From Escherichia coli (lineage in GTDB: Bacteria; Pseudomonadota; Gammaproteobacteria; Enterobacterales; Enterobacteriaceae): 64,000 nucleotides of DNA. The stretch covers positions 4,092,001 through 4,156,000 of the forward strand of contig NZ_AP027764.1 in NCBI RefSeq assembly GCF_036503815.1, given 5' to 3'. Shown in pieces: positions 40,999 through 50,179 of this stretch. Below the pieces are notes generated by a model that made no database searches, was not told where the DNA came from, and worked only from the letters and a program-made list of their open reading frames with translations. Made by a program: the position numbers and the translations under genes. The stretch's first letter is position 1, and each line of letters opens with the position of its first letter.

Positions 40999-41949
40999 TT
41001 AATCGACTTCACGAATATCGACACGCAGCTCTTTTGGCACTTCGAAAACAATGTTTTCTTCACGGCCTTCCAGCGAAATGGCTTCACCACCGCCCAGTTG
41101 CTGTAAACGTGCGACTACATTCTGCACCAGAATATCCGGAGCCGATGCGCCCGCAGTTACGCCAACGCAGTTCACGCCTTTTACCCACTCTTCCTGGATA
41201 TCTTTCGCATCGTCAATTAAAAACGCGCGTTTGCCCATACGCTGGGCCAGTTCCGCCAGACGGTTGGAGTTGGAAGAGTTTTTCGAACCAACCACCAGTA
41301 CTACTTCCGCCTGTTCTGCCAGAGCGCGTACCGCTTCCTGACGGTTAGTGGTGGCGTAGCAGATATCATCTTTGCGCGGACCAACAATTTTCGGGAAGCG
41401 TTTACGCAGCGCATCGATCACATCAGACGTGTCATCCACCGACAGCGTAGTTTGGGTCATAAAGGAGAGTTTCTCTTCGTTTTTGACCGTCAGTTTCCAC
41501 ACATCGTCTGGCGATTCGACCAGATACATTCCCCCTTCAGGGTTGCTGTACTGCCCCATCGTCCCTTCCACTTCCGGGTGCCCGGCGTGGCCGATGAGAA
41601 TCGACTCTTCGCCACGACGGCTGGCACGGGCGACTTCCATATGCACTTTGGTCACCAGCGGACAGGTAGCGTCGAATACCGTCAAATCACGGCTTTTCGC
41701 TTCGTTACGTACCGCCTGAGAAACACCGTGTGCGGAGAAGATCAGGATCGCACCGTCCGGCACTTCGCTGATCTGCTCAATAAAGATAGCCCCACGCTCG
41801 CGCAGGCTATCGACCACGTAGCGGTTATGCACTACTTCGTGACGGACATATATCGGTGCGCCGTAAATGGCCAGCGCGTTTTCAACAATGCTGATAGCGC
41901 GGTCTACCCCGGCACAAAAACCACGTGGGTTGGCCAACAGGATCTGCAT
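40999..41949 (-). CDS. ispH: HMB-PP reductase IspH
   Basis: 4Fe-4S enzyme that makes isopentenyl and dimethylallyl diphosphate, the last step of the MEP isoprenoid pathway; essential. The start at 41949 (MQILLANPRGFCAGVDRAIS) gives the usual 316 residues. The three cluster cysteines are C12 (RGFCAG), the one in DATCPLV and the one in DICYATTNRQ. It begins one base after the fkpB stop. Also known as lytB. Intact. Confidence 0.98.
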   Translation of the reverse strand: MQILLANPRGFCAGVDRAISIVENALAIYGAPIYVRHEVVHNRYVVDSLRERGAIFIEQISEVPDGAILIFSAHGVSQAVRNEAKSRDLTVFDATCPLVTKVHMEVARASRRGEESILIGHAGHPEVEGTMGQYSNPEGGMYLVESPDDVWKLTVKNEEKLSFMTQTTLSVDDTSDVIDALRKRFPKIVGPRKDDICYATTNRQEAVRALAEQAEVVLVVGSKNSSNSNRLAELAQRMGKRAFLIDDAKDIQEEWVKGVNCVGVTAGASAPDILVQNVVARLQQLGGGEAISLEGREENIVFEVPKELRVDIREVD

Positions 41950-41950
41950 G

Positions 41951-42400
41951 TTACGCCTCCAGTGCCGGATCGATTTCCAGCACTTCAATATCAAAATGAA
42001 CGGTCTGCCCGGCCAGCGGATGGTTGAAATCAACGGTAATGGAGTCGCCGTTAATTTCGCGGATCACGCCAGGCATCTCACTGCCATCCATTGCGGTAAA
42101 AAGCATGATTGCGCCAATTTCTGGCTCGCCTGCATCCATAAACTCACGGCGGGAGAAGTACTGAATCAGGTCCGGTGACGGCACGCCAAACGCCGCATCT
42201 GGCTCCAGCGAGAAAGTAGTTTTATCGCCCACTTTCAGCCCCAGCAGGTGTTGCTCCAGCCCTTCGGAAAGAGAAGCATCGCCCAGGCGGAACAGCGCCG
42301 GTTTACCGTTGTTGCGGGTAGACTCGGCGGTAGTGCCATCGTCGAGTTTCAGCGTGAAGTGCACCAGGACGGCGCTATTGCTCTGTACAGATTCAGACAT
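41951..42400 (-). CDS. fkpB: FKBP-type peptidyl-prolyl isomerase FkpB
   Basis: 149-residue cytoplasmic SlpA-type FKBP prolyl isomerase/chaperone. The FKBP core ([20 protein letters not shown]) is interrupted by an IF domain, as in SlyD-like proteins, but there is no His-rich tail. It lies between lspA and ispH in the ribF-ispH operon. Intact. Confidence 0.95.
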
Positions 42401-42430
42401 GCAGGTTTGCTCTTATATTTTGAGGATTTT

Positions 42431-42500
42431 TGCCGGATGCAGCCTACGATTTCGCAGCAATCTGTAGGCCGGATAAGATGCGTCAGCATCGCATCCGGCA
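42431..42500. repeat. REP elements between lspA and fkpB
   Basis: A partial unit (TGCCGGATGCAGCCTAC, 42431-42447) and a full inverted unit (42464-42500, GTAGGCCGGATAAG ... GCATCCGGCA). They sit inside the ribF-ileS-lspA-fkpB-ispH transcript and could set the ratio of upstream to downstream mRNA. Confidence 0.9.
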
Positions 42501-42507
42501 GGGTTTA

Positions 42508-43002
42508 TTATTGTTTTTTCGCTTTAGAAGGCAAAAAACCTTCCAGCACAATCAGTGCCGCACCGACACAGATGGCAGTATCGGCAAGGTTGAAGGTAGC
42601 GAAGTGCCAGTCGCCGACGTAGAAGTCGATCATATCGACAACGAAGCCGTGCCACAGGCGGTCGAACAGGTTGCCCAGCGCACCGCCAATAATCAGCGCG
42701 TAAGCGATATTGTTTAGCTTCTGCGTGGCCTTCGAGCGATACATCATCACCATCAGGATCACGCTAATACCAATCGCAATACCGGCAAAGAACCAACGCT
42801 GCCAGCCGCCACTATCGGCAAGGAAACTAAACGCCGCGCCATAGTTACGCGCATAATGCAGATTAAGCGACGGGAACAGCGGGACCGTATCCCCCAGAGC
42901 AAAGTTCTGGAGGATCAGGTATTTGCTGCCCAGATCGATAATCAGCACGACTACCACCAGCCACAGCCAGCGTAGCCCTGTTGAACAAATCGATTGACTC
43001 AT
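42508..43002 (-). CDS. lspA: Lipoprotein signal peptidase LspA
   Basis: Inner-membrane aspartic protease (signal peptidase II) that removes signal peptides of lipidated prolipoproteins; globomycin target. The 164 residues contain four membrane segments; the catalytic aspartates are in GGALGNLFDRL and FNLADTAIC. Its ATG overlaps the ileS stop by one base. Intact. Confidence 0.97.
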   Translation of the reverse strand: MSQSICSTGLRWLWLVVVVLIIDLGSKYLILQNFALGDTVPLFPSLNLHYARNYGAAFSFLADSGGWQRWFFAGIAIGISVILMVMMYRSKATQKLNNIAYALIIGGALGNLFDRLWHGFVVDMIDFYVGDWHFATFNLADTAICVGAALIVLEGFLPSKAKKQ

Positions 43003-45818
43003 CAGGCAAACTTACGTTTTTCACCGTCACCGGCGACGTTGCTGACACAGCGGCCGCAGATTTCTGCGTGTTCCGCCACCTTGCCGACATCCTGGGTGTA
43101 GTGCCAGCAGCGTGGGCACTTCTCACCTTCGGCTTTACTCAACGCGACTTTCAGCCCTTTGAGTACTTCGCTCTGCTGAGCATCAGCAGGGGCGTCGTTA
43201 TAGTCTGCAACGGTAGCGCCGGAGGTCAACAGGACAAATCGTAATTCATCGCCCAGCGCGGTCAGTTTCGCCGCCAGTTCCGGTTCTGCGAACAAGGTCA
43301 CTGCCGCTTCCAGCGAGCCGCCCACTTTCTTGTCGGCACGCGCTTGCTCAATGACTTTGTTCACTTCGCCACGCACTTTCAGCAGCTCGTCCCAGAACGC
43401 ATCGTTCATCGCTTCGCTGTCTGCCAGACCAAACAGGCCTTCGTACCACTCGCCGGTGAAGACGTATTTTTCACGTTCGCCCGGCAGATAGCCCCACACT
43501 TCATCAGCGGTGAAGGAGAGGATTGGTGCCATCCAGCGAACCAGCGCTTCTGCGATGTGATACAGCGCAGTCTGGCAGCTACGACGCGCCACGCTGTCCG
43601 CTTTCGCGGTGTACTGGCGGTCCTTAATGATGTCGAGGTAGAAAGAGCCCATCTCAACGGAGCAGAAGCGCATCAGACGCTGTACCACTTCGTGGAAATC
43701 GTATGCTTCGTATGCCTTGAGGATGTCTTCCTGTGCCGCTTTCGCACAACCTACGGCCCAGCGATCCAGTACCACCATCTCTTCCGGTTTCACCATATCT
43801 TTTGCCGGATCAAAACCATTAAGGTTTGCCAGCAGGAAGCGTGCGGTATTACGGATACGACGATAGCTGTCGGCAGCACGTTTCAGGATCTCGTCAGAAA
43901 CGGCCATTTCACCGGTGTAGTCAGTTGATGCCACCCACAGACGCAGAATATCCGCGCCGAGTTTGTTCATCACGTCCTGCGGCGAAACGGTGTTGCCGAT
44001 AGATTTAGACATCTTGCGGCCCTGACCATCTACGGTAAAGCCGTGGGTCAGTACCTGACGATACGGCGCTTTGCCTTTCATCGCGGTGGAGATCATCAGG
44101 GAAGACATGAACCAGCCACGGTGCTGGTCAGAACCTTCCAGATACATGTCCGCTGCGTGACCGGCAAATTCCGGACGCACGTCAACAACAGAAGAGTGGG
44201 TAGATCCGGAGTCAAACCATACGTCCAGCGTATCCGGCACTTTCACGTACTGATCAGCTTCGTCGCCGAGGATCTCTTTCGCATCAAGATCCCACCATGC
44301 CTGAATGCCATCAACTTCAACGCGTTTTGCCACTTCTTCCATCAGTTCGAGGGTACGCGGATGCAGCTCTTCCGTGTCTTTGTGCACGAACAGTGACATC
44401 GGTACGCCCCAGGTGCGCTGACGGGAGATACACCAGTCAGGACGGTTAGCAACCATCGACTCGATACGCGCCTGGCCCCAGTCCGGGATCCACTGCACGC
44501 CTTTGATCTCTTTCAGTGACTGCGCACGCAGACCTTTCTGATCCATGCTGACGAACCACTGCGGCGTCGCGCGGAAGATGATCGGCGTTTTGTGACGCCA
44601 GCAGCACGGATAGCTGTGCTGCATTTTCTCTACGTGCAGCAGCGCGCCTTTTTCCTGCAGCAGCGCAACAACGATGTCGTTCGCTTTGAAGACGTTCACG
44701 CCATCCAGCGTCGGGTAAGTGCCCGGCAGATAAGTGCCGTCCGGGCCAACCGGGTTAGCGGTTTCCAGGCCGTATTTCTGACCAATCACATAGTCGTCCG
44801 GGCCGTGGCCAGGCGCGGTGTGTACGGCACCGGTACCGGCATCCAGGGTAACGTGATCGCCGAGGATTGCAGGAACGTCGAAGCCCATAAACGGATGGGT
44901 AAAGCGCAGCAGCTCCAGCTCCGCACCTTTTACCGTGCCGAGAATGGTGTAATCGGTAACGCCGATACGCTGCATTACGCTTTCAACCAGATCTTTCGCC
45001 AGAATCACGGCCTGACCGTCGATCTGCACCAGCGCATAGTCGAAATCCGGTGCAATGGAGATTGCGCGGTTGGCAGGCAAAGTCCACGGCGTAGTGGTCC
45101 AGATCACCAGCGAGATTGGGCCGTTAACGTTGCTTACGCCAAATTTTGCTTTCAGTGCATCCTGATCGACCGCCTGGAAAGCGACGTCGATGGACGGAGA
45201 AGTTTTGTCGTAATACTCAACTTCCGCTTCCGCCAGCGCAGAACGGCAGTCAACGCACCAGTGCACCGGCTTCGCGCCTTTGTGCAGGTGACCGTTGCCA
45301 ATGATTTTGCCCAGCGCGCGGATGATGTTGGCTTCAGTTTTGAAGTCCATAGTCAGGTACGGGTGCGACCAGTCGCCCAGCACGCCCAGACGGATAAAGT
45401 CTTTGCGCTGACCGTCAACCTGAGTCGCTGCGTATTCGCGGCACTTGGCGCGGAACTCGGCGGCGGTGAATTTCTCACCCGGCTTACCGTATTCTTGCTC
45501 TACTTTCAGCTCGATCGGCAGACCGTGGCAGTCCCAGCCAGGCACATACGGCGAGTCATAGCCGGAAAGCCCTTTGGACTTCACGATAATGTCTTTCAGA
45601 ATCTTGTTAACCGAGTGACCAATATGAATGCTGCCATTCGCATAAGGAGGGCCATCATGCAGAATGAAGGTTTTTTTGCCTTTTTTAGCCGCACGGATGA
45701 TGCCGTACAGATCATCATCAGTCCAACGCGCCAGCATTCCCGGTTCGCGCTTGGCGAGATCGCCACGCATCGGGAACCCTGTTTCCGGCAAATTCAGGGT
45801 TGATTTATAGTCACTCAT
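43002..45818 (-). CDS. ileS: Isoleucyl-tRNA synthetase IleS
   Basis: Class I aminoacyl-tRNA synthetase with an editing domain; essential, mupirocin target. The 938 residues match E. coli. The HIGH motif appears as GSIHIGHSVNK and KMSKS as GRKMSKSIGN; the CP1 editing domain lies between. The C-terminal zinc site is C-x2-C in KCPRCWHYT with CGRC. Follows ribF after 42 bases and overlaps lspA. Intact. Confidence 0.98.
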   Translation of the reverse strand: MSDYKSTLNLPETGFPMRGDLAKREPGMLARWTDDDLYGIIRAAKKGKKTFILHDGPPYANGSIHIGHSVNKILKDIIVKSKGLSGYDSPYVPGWDCHGLPIELKVEQEYGKPGEKFTAAEFRAKCREYAATQVDGQRKDFIRLGVLGDWSHPYLTMDFKTEANIIRALGKIIGNGHLHKGAKPVHWCVDCRSALAEAEVEYYDKTSPSIDVAFQAVDQDALKAKFGVSNVNGPISLVIWTTTPWTLPANRAISIAPDFDYALVQIDGQAVILAKDLVESVMQRIGVTDYTILGTVKGAELELLRFTHPFMGFDVPAILGDHVTLDAGTGAVHTAPGHGPDDYVIGQKYGLETANPVGPDGTYLPGTYPTLDGVNVFKANDIVVALLQEKGALLHVEKMQHSYPCCWRHKTPIIFRATPQWFVSMDQKGLRAQSLKEIKGVQWIPDWGQARIESMVANRPDWCISRQRTWGVPMSLFVHKDTEELHPRTLELMEEVAKRVEVDGIQAWWDLDAKEILGDEADQYVKVPDTLDVWFDSGSTHSSVVDVRPEFAGHAADMYLEGSDQHRGWFMSSLMISTAMKGKAPYRQVLTHGFTVDGQGRKMSKSIGNTVSPQDVMNKLGADILRLWVASTDYTGEMAVSDEILKRAADSYRRIRNTARFLLANLNGFDPAKDMVKPEEMVVLDRWAVGCAKAAQEDILKAYEAYDFHEVVQRLMRFCSVEMGSFYLDIIKDRQYTAKADSVARRSCQTALYHIAEALVRWMAPILSFTADEVWGYLPGEREKYVFTGEWYEGLFGLADSEAMNDAFWDELLKVRGEVNKVIEQARADKKVGGSLEAAVTLFAEPELAAKLTALGDELRFVLLTSGATVADYNDAPADAQQSEVLKGLKVALSKAEGEKCPRCWHYTQDVGKVAEHAEICGRCVSNVAGDGEKRKFA

Positions 45819-45860
45819 CAGATTCTCGGTTCCGTATTTCGGTTTGATTACATAACAGGC

Positions 45861-46802
45861 TTAAGCCGGTTTTGTTAGCCCAAAAAATTCGCGGGCGGTT
45901 AATTCATCACGCGCAATCTGCGCTTTCAGTTCGTCCAGCGACGCAAATCGCTGCTCATTGCGTATTTTTTTACGCAGCACTACTTGTATATGGCGACCAT
46001 AAAGGTCCATTGCAACATCTAACAAATGCACTTCCAGCTGCTGGCGAATACCGGCAACCGTTGGGCGTGTTCCGATGTTTGCAACGCCGGGTAACGGCTT
46101 TTCACCGAGGCCCAGCACTTCTACCGCATAAACCCCTTTCACCGGGGAAACCTGACGGCGCAGCGGTACATTCGCCGTCGGGAAACCTATAGTGCGCCCT
46201 AATTCATCACCGTGGACCACACGCCCGGAGATGGCAAACGGGTGCCCCAGTAAACTTTCTGCCAGAGCCAGATTGTCATCCGCCAGCGCCTGACGTACAG
46301 CGGTACTGCTGATGCGCACGCCACCTTCGCAAAAAGTTTGCGTACTGGTGATATCGAAGCCGTATTCCGCGCCAGCTTTCTGTAATAACAAGAAATCGCC
46401 TTCACGACCAGCGCCAAAGCGGAAATCATCACCTACGGCAAGAAATTTTACCCGCAAATGCTTCACCAGAAGGTCACTGATGAAATTTTGCGCGGTTAAC
46501 GCCGCGAAACGCCTGTCGAAACGCACGCACAGCACGTAATCAACGCCACACTCTGCAAGGTAACGCAGTTTTTCCCGCAGTCGGGTCAGCCGTGCCGGGG
46601 CTTTATCGGTAGCAAACAGTTCCAGTGGTTGAGGTTCAAAAAGCATCACCATCACCGGTAAGTTGCGCTTGCGCCCTTCTTCCTGCAAGCCCTGTAACAG
46701 CGCGCGATGACCGCGATGCACGCCGTCGAAATTACCAATAGTCAGCACACACCCTTCTTGCGGGGCCTGGCTGAGATTATGTATGCCGCGTATCAGCTTC
46801 AT
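45861..46802 (-). CDS. ribF: Bifunctional riboflavin kinase / FAD synthetase RibF
   Basis: Makes FMN and then FAD from riboflavin. The 313 residues have an N-terminal nucleotidyltransferase domain (TIGNFDGVHRGHRALL with the HxGH-like motif) and a C-terminal flavokinase domain (GRTIGFPTANVPL). It heads the ribF-ileS-lspA-fkpB-ispH operon, with yaaY just upstream. Intact. Confidence 0.97.
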   Translation of the reverse strand: MKLIRGIHNLSQAPQEGCVLTIGNFDGVHRGHRALLQGLQEEGRKRNLPVMVMLFEPQPLELFATDKAPARLTRLREKLRYLAECGVDYVLCVRFDRRFAALTAQNFISDLLVKHLRVKFLAVGDDFRFGAGREGDFLLLQKAGAEYGFDITSTQTFCEGGVRISSTAVRQALADDNLALAESLLGHPFAISGRVVHGDELGRTIGFPTANVPLRRQVSPVKGVYAVEVLGLGEKPLPGVANIGTRPTVAGIRQQLEVHLLDVAMDLYGRHIQVVLRKKIRNEQRFASLDELKAQIARDELTAREFFGLTKPA

Positions 46803-46809
46803 GTCTGGC

Positions 46810-47028
46810 TCAAAACAGTGAAAATCGTCCGAGTATACCTTGTACAGCGGTCAAGGTTAACCGGCGATTGAGTACCGAAATCAGAAAGAAGTGGCTTTTC
46901 ATTGCCATGCCGCAAATTACGGGAAGAAACAGACCGCCTGCTGCAATTTTTATCGCGGAAAAGCTGTATTCGCACCACGCAAGCTGGTAGAATCCTGCGC
47001 CATCACTACGTAACGAGTGCCGGCACAT
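46810..47028 (-). CDS. yaaY: Small uncharacterised protein YaaY
   Basis: A 72-residue frame 7 bases upstream of ribF, in the same place and of the same length as the annotated K-12 yaaY. It begins MCRHSLRSDGAGFYQLAWCE and has one hydrophobic stretch (AAGGLFLPVICGMAM). No function is known, and the frame overlaps the rpsT promoter region on the other strand, so whether it is translated is open. Confidence 0.5.
   Translation of the reverse strand: MCRHSLRSDGAGFYQLAWCEYSFSAIKIAAGGLFLPVICGMAMKSHFFLISVLNRRLTLTAVQGILGRFSLF
46965..46993 (+). promoter_or_regulatory. rpsT promoter P1 (probable)
   Basis: TAGAAT at 46988-46993 with TGTATT 17 bases upstream; the upstream of two promoters known in front of rpsT in E. 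coli. Confidence 0.55.
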
Positions 47029-47054
47029 TAACGGCGCTTATTTGCACAAATCCA

Positions 47055-47083
47055 TTGACAAAAGAAGGCTAAAAGGGCATATT
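47055..47083 (+). promoter_or_regulatory. rpsT promoter P2
   Basis: A consensus TTGACA (47055-47060), 17 bases, then CATATT (47078-47083), about 48 bases before the rpsT start codon, followed by GC-rich DNA of the stringent-discriminator type. Confidence 0.75.
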
Positions 47084-47130
47084 CCTCGGCCTTTGAATTG
47101 TCCATATAGAACACATTTGGGAGTTGGACC

Positions 47131-47394
<264 letters not shown>

Positions 47395-47418
47395 TCGCCA
47401 ATTTGCTGAAGCTTTGTG

Positions 47419-47446
47419 AAAAAGCCCGCGCAAGCGGGTTTTTTTA
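47419..47446 (+). terminator. rpsT terminator
   Basis: AAAAGCCCGC - GCAA - GCGGGTTTTTTT: strong GC stem with a long T tract, 24 bases past the rpsT stop. Confidence 0.93.
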
Positions 47447-47878
47447 TGTCTGCGGCTTTTGTGATGCCTGAGAGAACACAATGGCGATTGCCAGAGAGTC
47501 AAAAGTTGCAGGTGCTTGCAGACATGCCGTTACACTCTCTGGACTCTTCGTGGCTTAAAAATCGCAGAACCATCGGCTGATACATTCTGAATAAGAATAT
47601 CTACTCAATCTCCAGACTCCCCTACATAGAATGTGGAGATCGTGATACATATTGAGGTCTTAAACTTAAGATCACTCTATTTTTGAATTAAATTCCTATA
47701 CTCTTTAACCATCCATAAATATCACTTTATTAAATCTAATAAATTATTAACCACAATCAATACAGGTCAAATACTTATTTATAATGTACTTATTAAAAAC
47801 TAATGAGCGATTTTTGATAGTAATCACATATACTTTAAAATAAATTAATAAAAAACTCATCAAATTCAAGGACTGATA
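47447..47878. other. AT-rich upstream region of the espX1-like gene
   Basis: 432 bases with no gene. The first 120 bases have normal E. coli composition; from about 47590 the DNA becomes strongly AT-rich, which marks the start of the accessory island. No integrase, attachment site or tRNA is visible. H-NS silencing of such DNA would be expected. Confidence 0.6.
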
Positions 47879-49330
47879 ATGAAAGATGGTATATATACTT
47901 TGCCACATTATCTTTATAAATCAAATATAGCAGATAATGAAACAATAAAGGAAACAAGAAAAGACAATTCATTAAAAATATTATGCGAGTATAAAACAGA
48001 GTTAATTATTTTATTTGATGATTTTTTTAGAAGCCAACAGTTACCTAAAATATCTCCAGCACTTCATTTTTTATTTCAACAGACTAATTTGATAGATGCG
48101 CATTTTTATAGATGTAAAGTCCAAGAACACACAATCCAACTTTCTTTTTTAAAAGACAAAAACATCACATTACTTAGATTGGATGTTTTTGATGACTTCA
48201 CAAGTGAATATATTACTGAAGATATTAAGATATCAGAAGATTGCCATGTCAAATTCCTTAAATTTTTAAAGACAAACTTCGATCAGGAAATATACGATCA
48301 GTTATATACTCCTGAAATATTTTATGAAGCCTGCAAAAAAGTTCAGTCATTTTATGATCATCAGGATACCTTGCTAAACAGAAAATACAGAGAAATAGAC
48401 AAGAAAAAAGGTTATCTTAGCAAGGAACTCAAAAAGCTAATTAAAATGAATACATACCCTGAGTTATACAATGGGCAATATCAAAAAATCCCTTACTTAT
48501 CCATCGATGTTAACCAAGATATAACATGGCAGAATTTTAAAACTAGCAACACAGCATATTTACAGCTTTGTGAAAAATTATCATCTTTTAAAATTACGAC
48601 TAATCAATTAATACAAAAAACAGCTTGCTGCACAACTGAAAAAACGACCACCAATAAATTTAATGTTGTCTTTTCTTACGACGGATATTATATAAAGGAA
48701 TTTATACTTTTATTACCCTATAATAAATCCATGGAGATTTATGAACTTAACAAGCAAAAAATCCAGTACTTGACTGCTCCAAATATTAACATACATAAAA
48801 TATTGCTATCAAACTTAACGATAGAAAAGAGCAACCTGACATATGGTTATTATTCCACTTGTATATTATCAAATATATCATGCTTTGAAAGTGACTTATC
48901 AAACACAACCTTTTTCAATGGAGAAATAAATAATCTTTTCTTAAAAAAATGTAATATATTTGGAGTATTCTTCATTAAAACAAAAATAAAAAACCTTCTC
49001 TGTGAAGATATTATGCCTGTTCGATGGACCACTCAACTTGTCAATAAGTACTTAGGTAACATATATACAGGAGTATTCAAAACACTGGGAAGTATTGATG
49101 ACAAAGCGTCTCGTTTCGAAATTTTGATTCCATTGGTTCAAACATTAGTTCGCGACAATGTAACGCTAAATAATGATGTGTATCAAGAATTGAGTAAGTA
49201 TATGCACGATTACGACAAAACATCTCCGGAAATGAGTAAATACCTTCAGAGCATCAATGAAAGTATGTTCCTTATGACAAACATCCCTCATCAGGATCCC
49301 CCCCCCAAAGAAAGATCTTATTCAGAATAA
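47879..49330 (+). CDS. espX1: EspX1-like pentapeptide-repeat protein (type III effector homologue)
   Basis: 483-residue, very AT-rich gene directly downstream of rpsT. The N-terminal 300 residues are mixed alpha/beta without a motif I can name. Residues about 307-378 show the five-residue beta-helix rhythm of degenerate pentapeptide repeats (ILLSNLTIEKSNLTY, ILSNISCFESDLSNTTFF). A helical tail with LVNKYLG and SIDDKASRFEI follows. EspX1, a non-LEE effector of O157:H7, is a pentapeptide-repeat protein encoded at this chromosomal place, so I assign it by position plus fold; the symbol rests on memory, not a search. No type III apparatus is visible in the window. A run of nine Cs (49298-49306) near the 3' end makes the last 12 residues frame-sensitive. 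Confidence 0.62.
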   Translation: MKDGIYTLPHYLYKSNIADNETIKETRKDNSLKILCEYKTELIILFDDFFRSQQLPKISPALHFLFQQTNLIDAHFYRCKVQEHTIQLSFLKDKNITLLRLDVFDDFTSEYITEDIKISEDCHVKFLKFLKTNFDQEIYDQLYTPEIFYEACKKVQSFYDHQDTLLNRKYREIDKKKGYLSKELKKLIKMNTYPELYNGQYQKIPYLSIDVNQDITWQNFKTSNTAYLQLCEKLSSFKITTNQLIQKTACCTTEKTTTNKFNVVFSYDGYYIKEFILLLPYNKSMEIYELNKQKIQYLTAPNINIHKILLSNLTIEKSNLTYGYYSTCILSNISCFESDLSNTTFFNGEINNLFLKKCNIFGVFFIKTKIKNLLCEDIMPVRWTTQLVNKYLGNIYTGVFKTLGSIDDKASRFEILIPLVQTLVRDNVTLNNDVYQELSKYMHDYDKTSPEMSKYLQSINESMFLMTNIPHQDPPPKERSYSE

Positions 49331-49595
49331 AATTACATCTGATGTATATTAATTCACTGCAGAGAAATAAAAAAACCTGAAACATGCACTCAAATATCCT
49401 ACTCTTCACTCTAATGAGTGAACCCCAGAACTTTTATAAAGAAGCGAGCAACGAAGAATATTAAACTTTCAACATTTCATCTACTTCACATCAAAAATTT
49501 AAAAACTTAAACATTAATATAAATACTAACAACCTGATCACATAATCAGGTTTGAAAATGAGCAACCTTCCATACTAGTCAATTAAGAATGATTT
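49331..49595. other. Gap before the fimbrial operon
   Basis: 265 AT-rich bases with no gene. It should hold the fimbrial promoter; no fim-type invertible element with inverted repeats was seen. Confidence 0.5.
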
Positions 49596-50129
49596 ATGAA
49601 AAAGTATATTATTCCGTTCGTGGCGACAACGTTGATATTCAGCGTAACAACCTTCGCCAAGGATGTCGATCAAGGAACACTAACCGTTGGAGGAGAAGTT
49701 GTTGATACAACGTGTTACTTTGTTAATGGTGATTCAACAACCGATATTGTTGTCGAAGATGTTGTAACCAGTGCAATGAATCAACTTATTAATAATGAAA
49801 GCTATACTTTAAAAACCGGTTCAACCGCTCATGACTTAGAAATTCAGTGTAATGGCAATACAGCACCAAATATCGAAGTATTAGCCTCAGAGTTTGATGC
49901 TAATAACTTTACGTTGAATAAAGGAACTGCTGAAAACGTTGGCTTTGCCTTTTTCCTCGGTGATGGAAATATGACAAGAATATTGCCAGGTGTAAAAACA
50001 CCGCTGAAAGATAATGGTTCTGGACAATATTTTCTTAATATAAATGCACAATATGAGCGTACAAGTACCGATCCTGTAACAAAAGGTTCCGTGGAGTCAA
50101 CCGTGACGATTAAAATCAGTGCAGATTAA
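49596..50129 (+). CDS. Fimbrial major subunit (pilin)
   Basis: 177-residue type 1-like pilin: signal peptide 1-21 (ending TTFA), then the mature domain starting KDVDQGTLTVGGEVVDTTCY, with one cysteine there and its partner in EIQCNGN, and the beta-zipper C-terminal ending TVTIKISAD. The FimA-like G-x-I/V-V-x-x-T/A-C pattern is clear. It is the first and only undamaged gene of the chaperone-usher cluster between espX1 and nhaR (a cluster at this position is called loc1 in O157:H7). Confidence 0.85.
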   Translation: MKKYIIPFVATTLIFSVTTFAKDVDQGTLTVGGEVVDTTCYFVNGDSTTDIVVEDVVTSAMNQLINNESYTLKTGSTAHDLEIQCNGNTAPNIEVLASEFDANNFTLNKGTAENVGFAFFLGDGNMTRILPGVKTPLKDNGSGQYFLNINAQYERTSTDPVTKGSVESTVTIKISAD

Positions 50130-50138
50130 AATTTTTAT

Positions 50139-50159
50139 GCCGGTAGCTCTGCTACCGGT
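50139..50159 (+). terminator. Hairpin between pilin and chaperone genes
   Basis: GCCGGTAGC / GCTACCGGT stem with a 3-base loop, 10 bases past the pilin stop, followed by ATTATTTA. Such a hairpin after the major subunit commonly limits read-through into chaperone and usher genes. Confidence 0.7.
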
Positions 50160-50179
50160 ATTATTTACGGAGTGATTAC

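Noticed and set aside
44592..45803. 403-codon frame opposite ileS
   Set aside because: Antisense shadow of a highly expressed gene; no domain and no start signals.
49331..49595. fim-type invertible promoter switch in front of the pilin
   Set aside because: No pair of inverted repeats flanking a promoter-sized segment was found and no recombinase is nearby.
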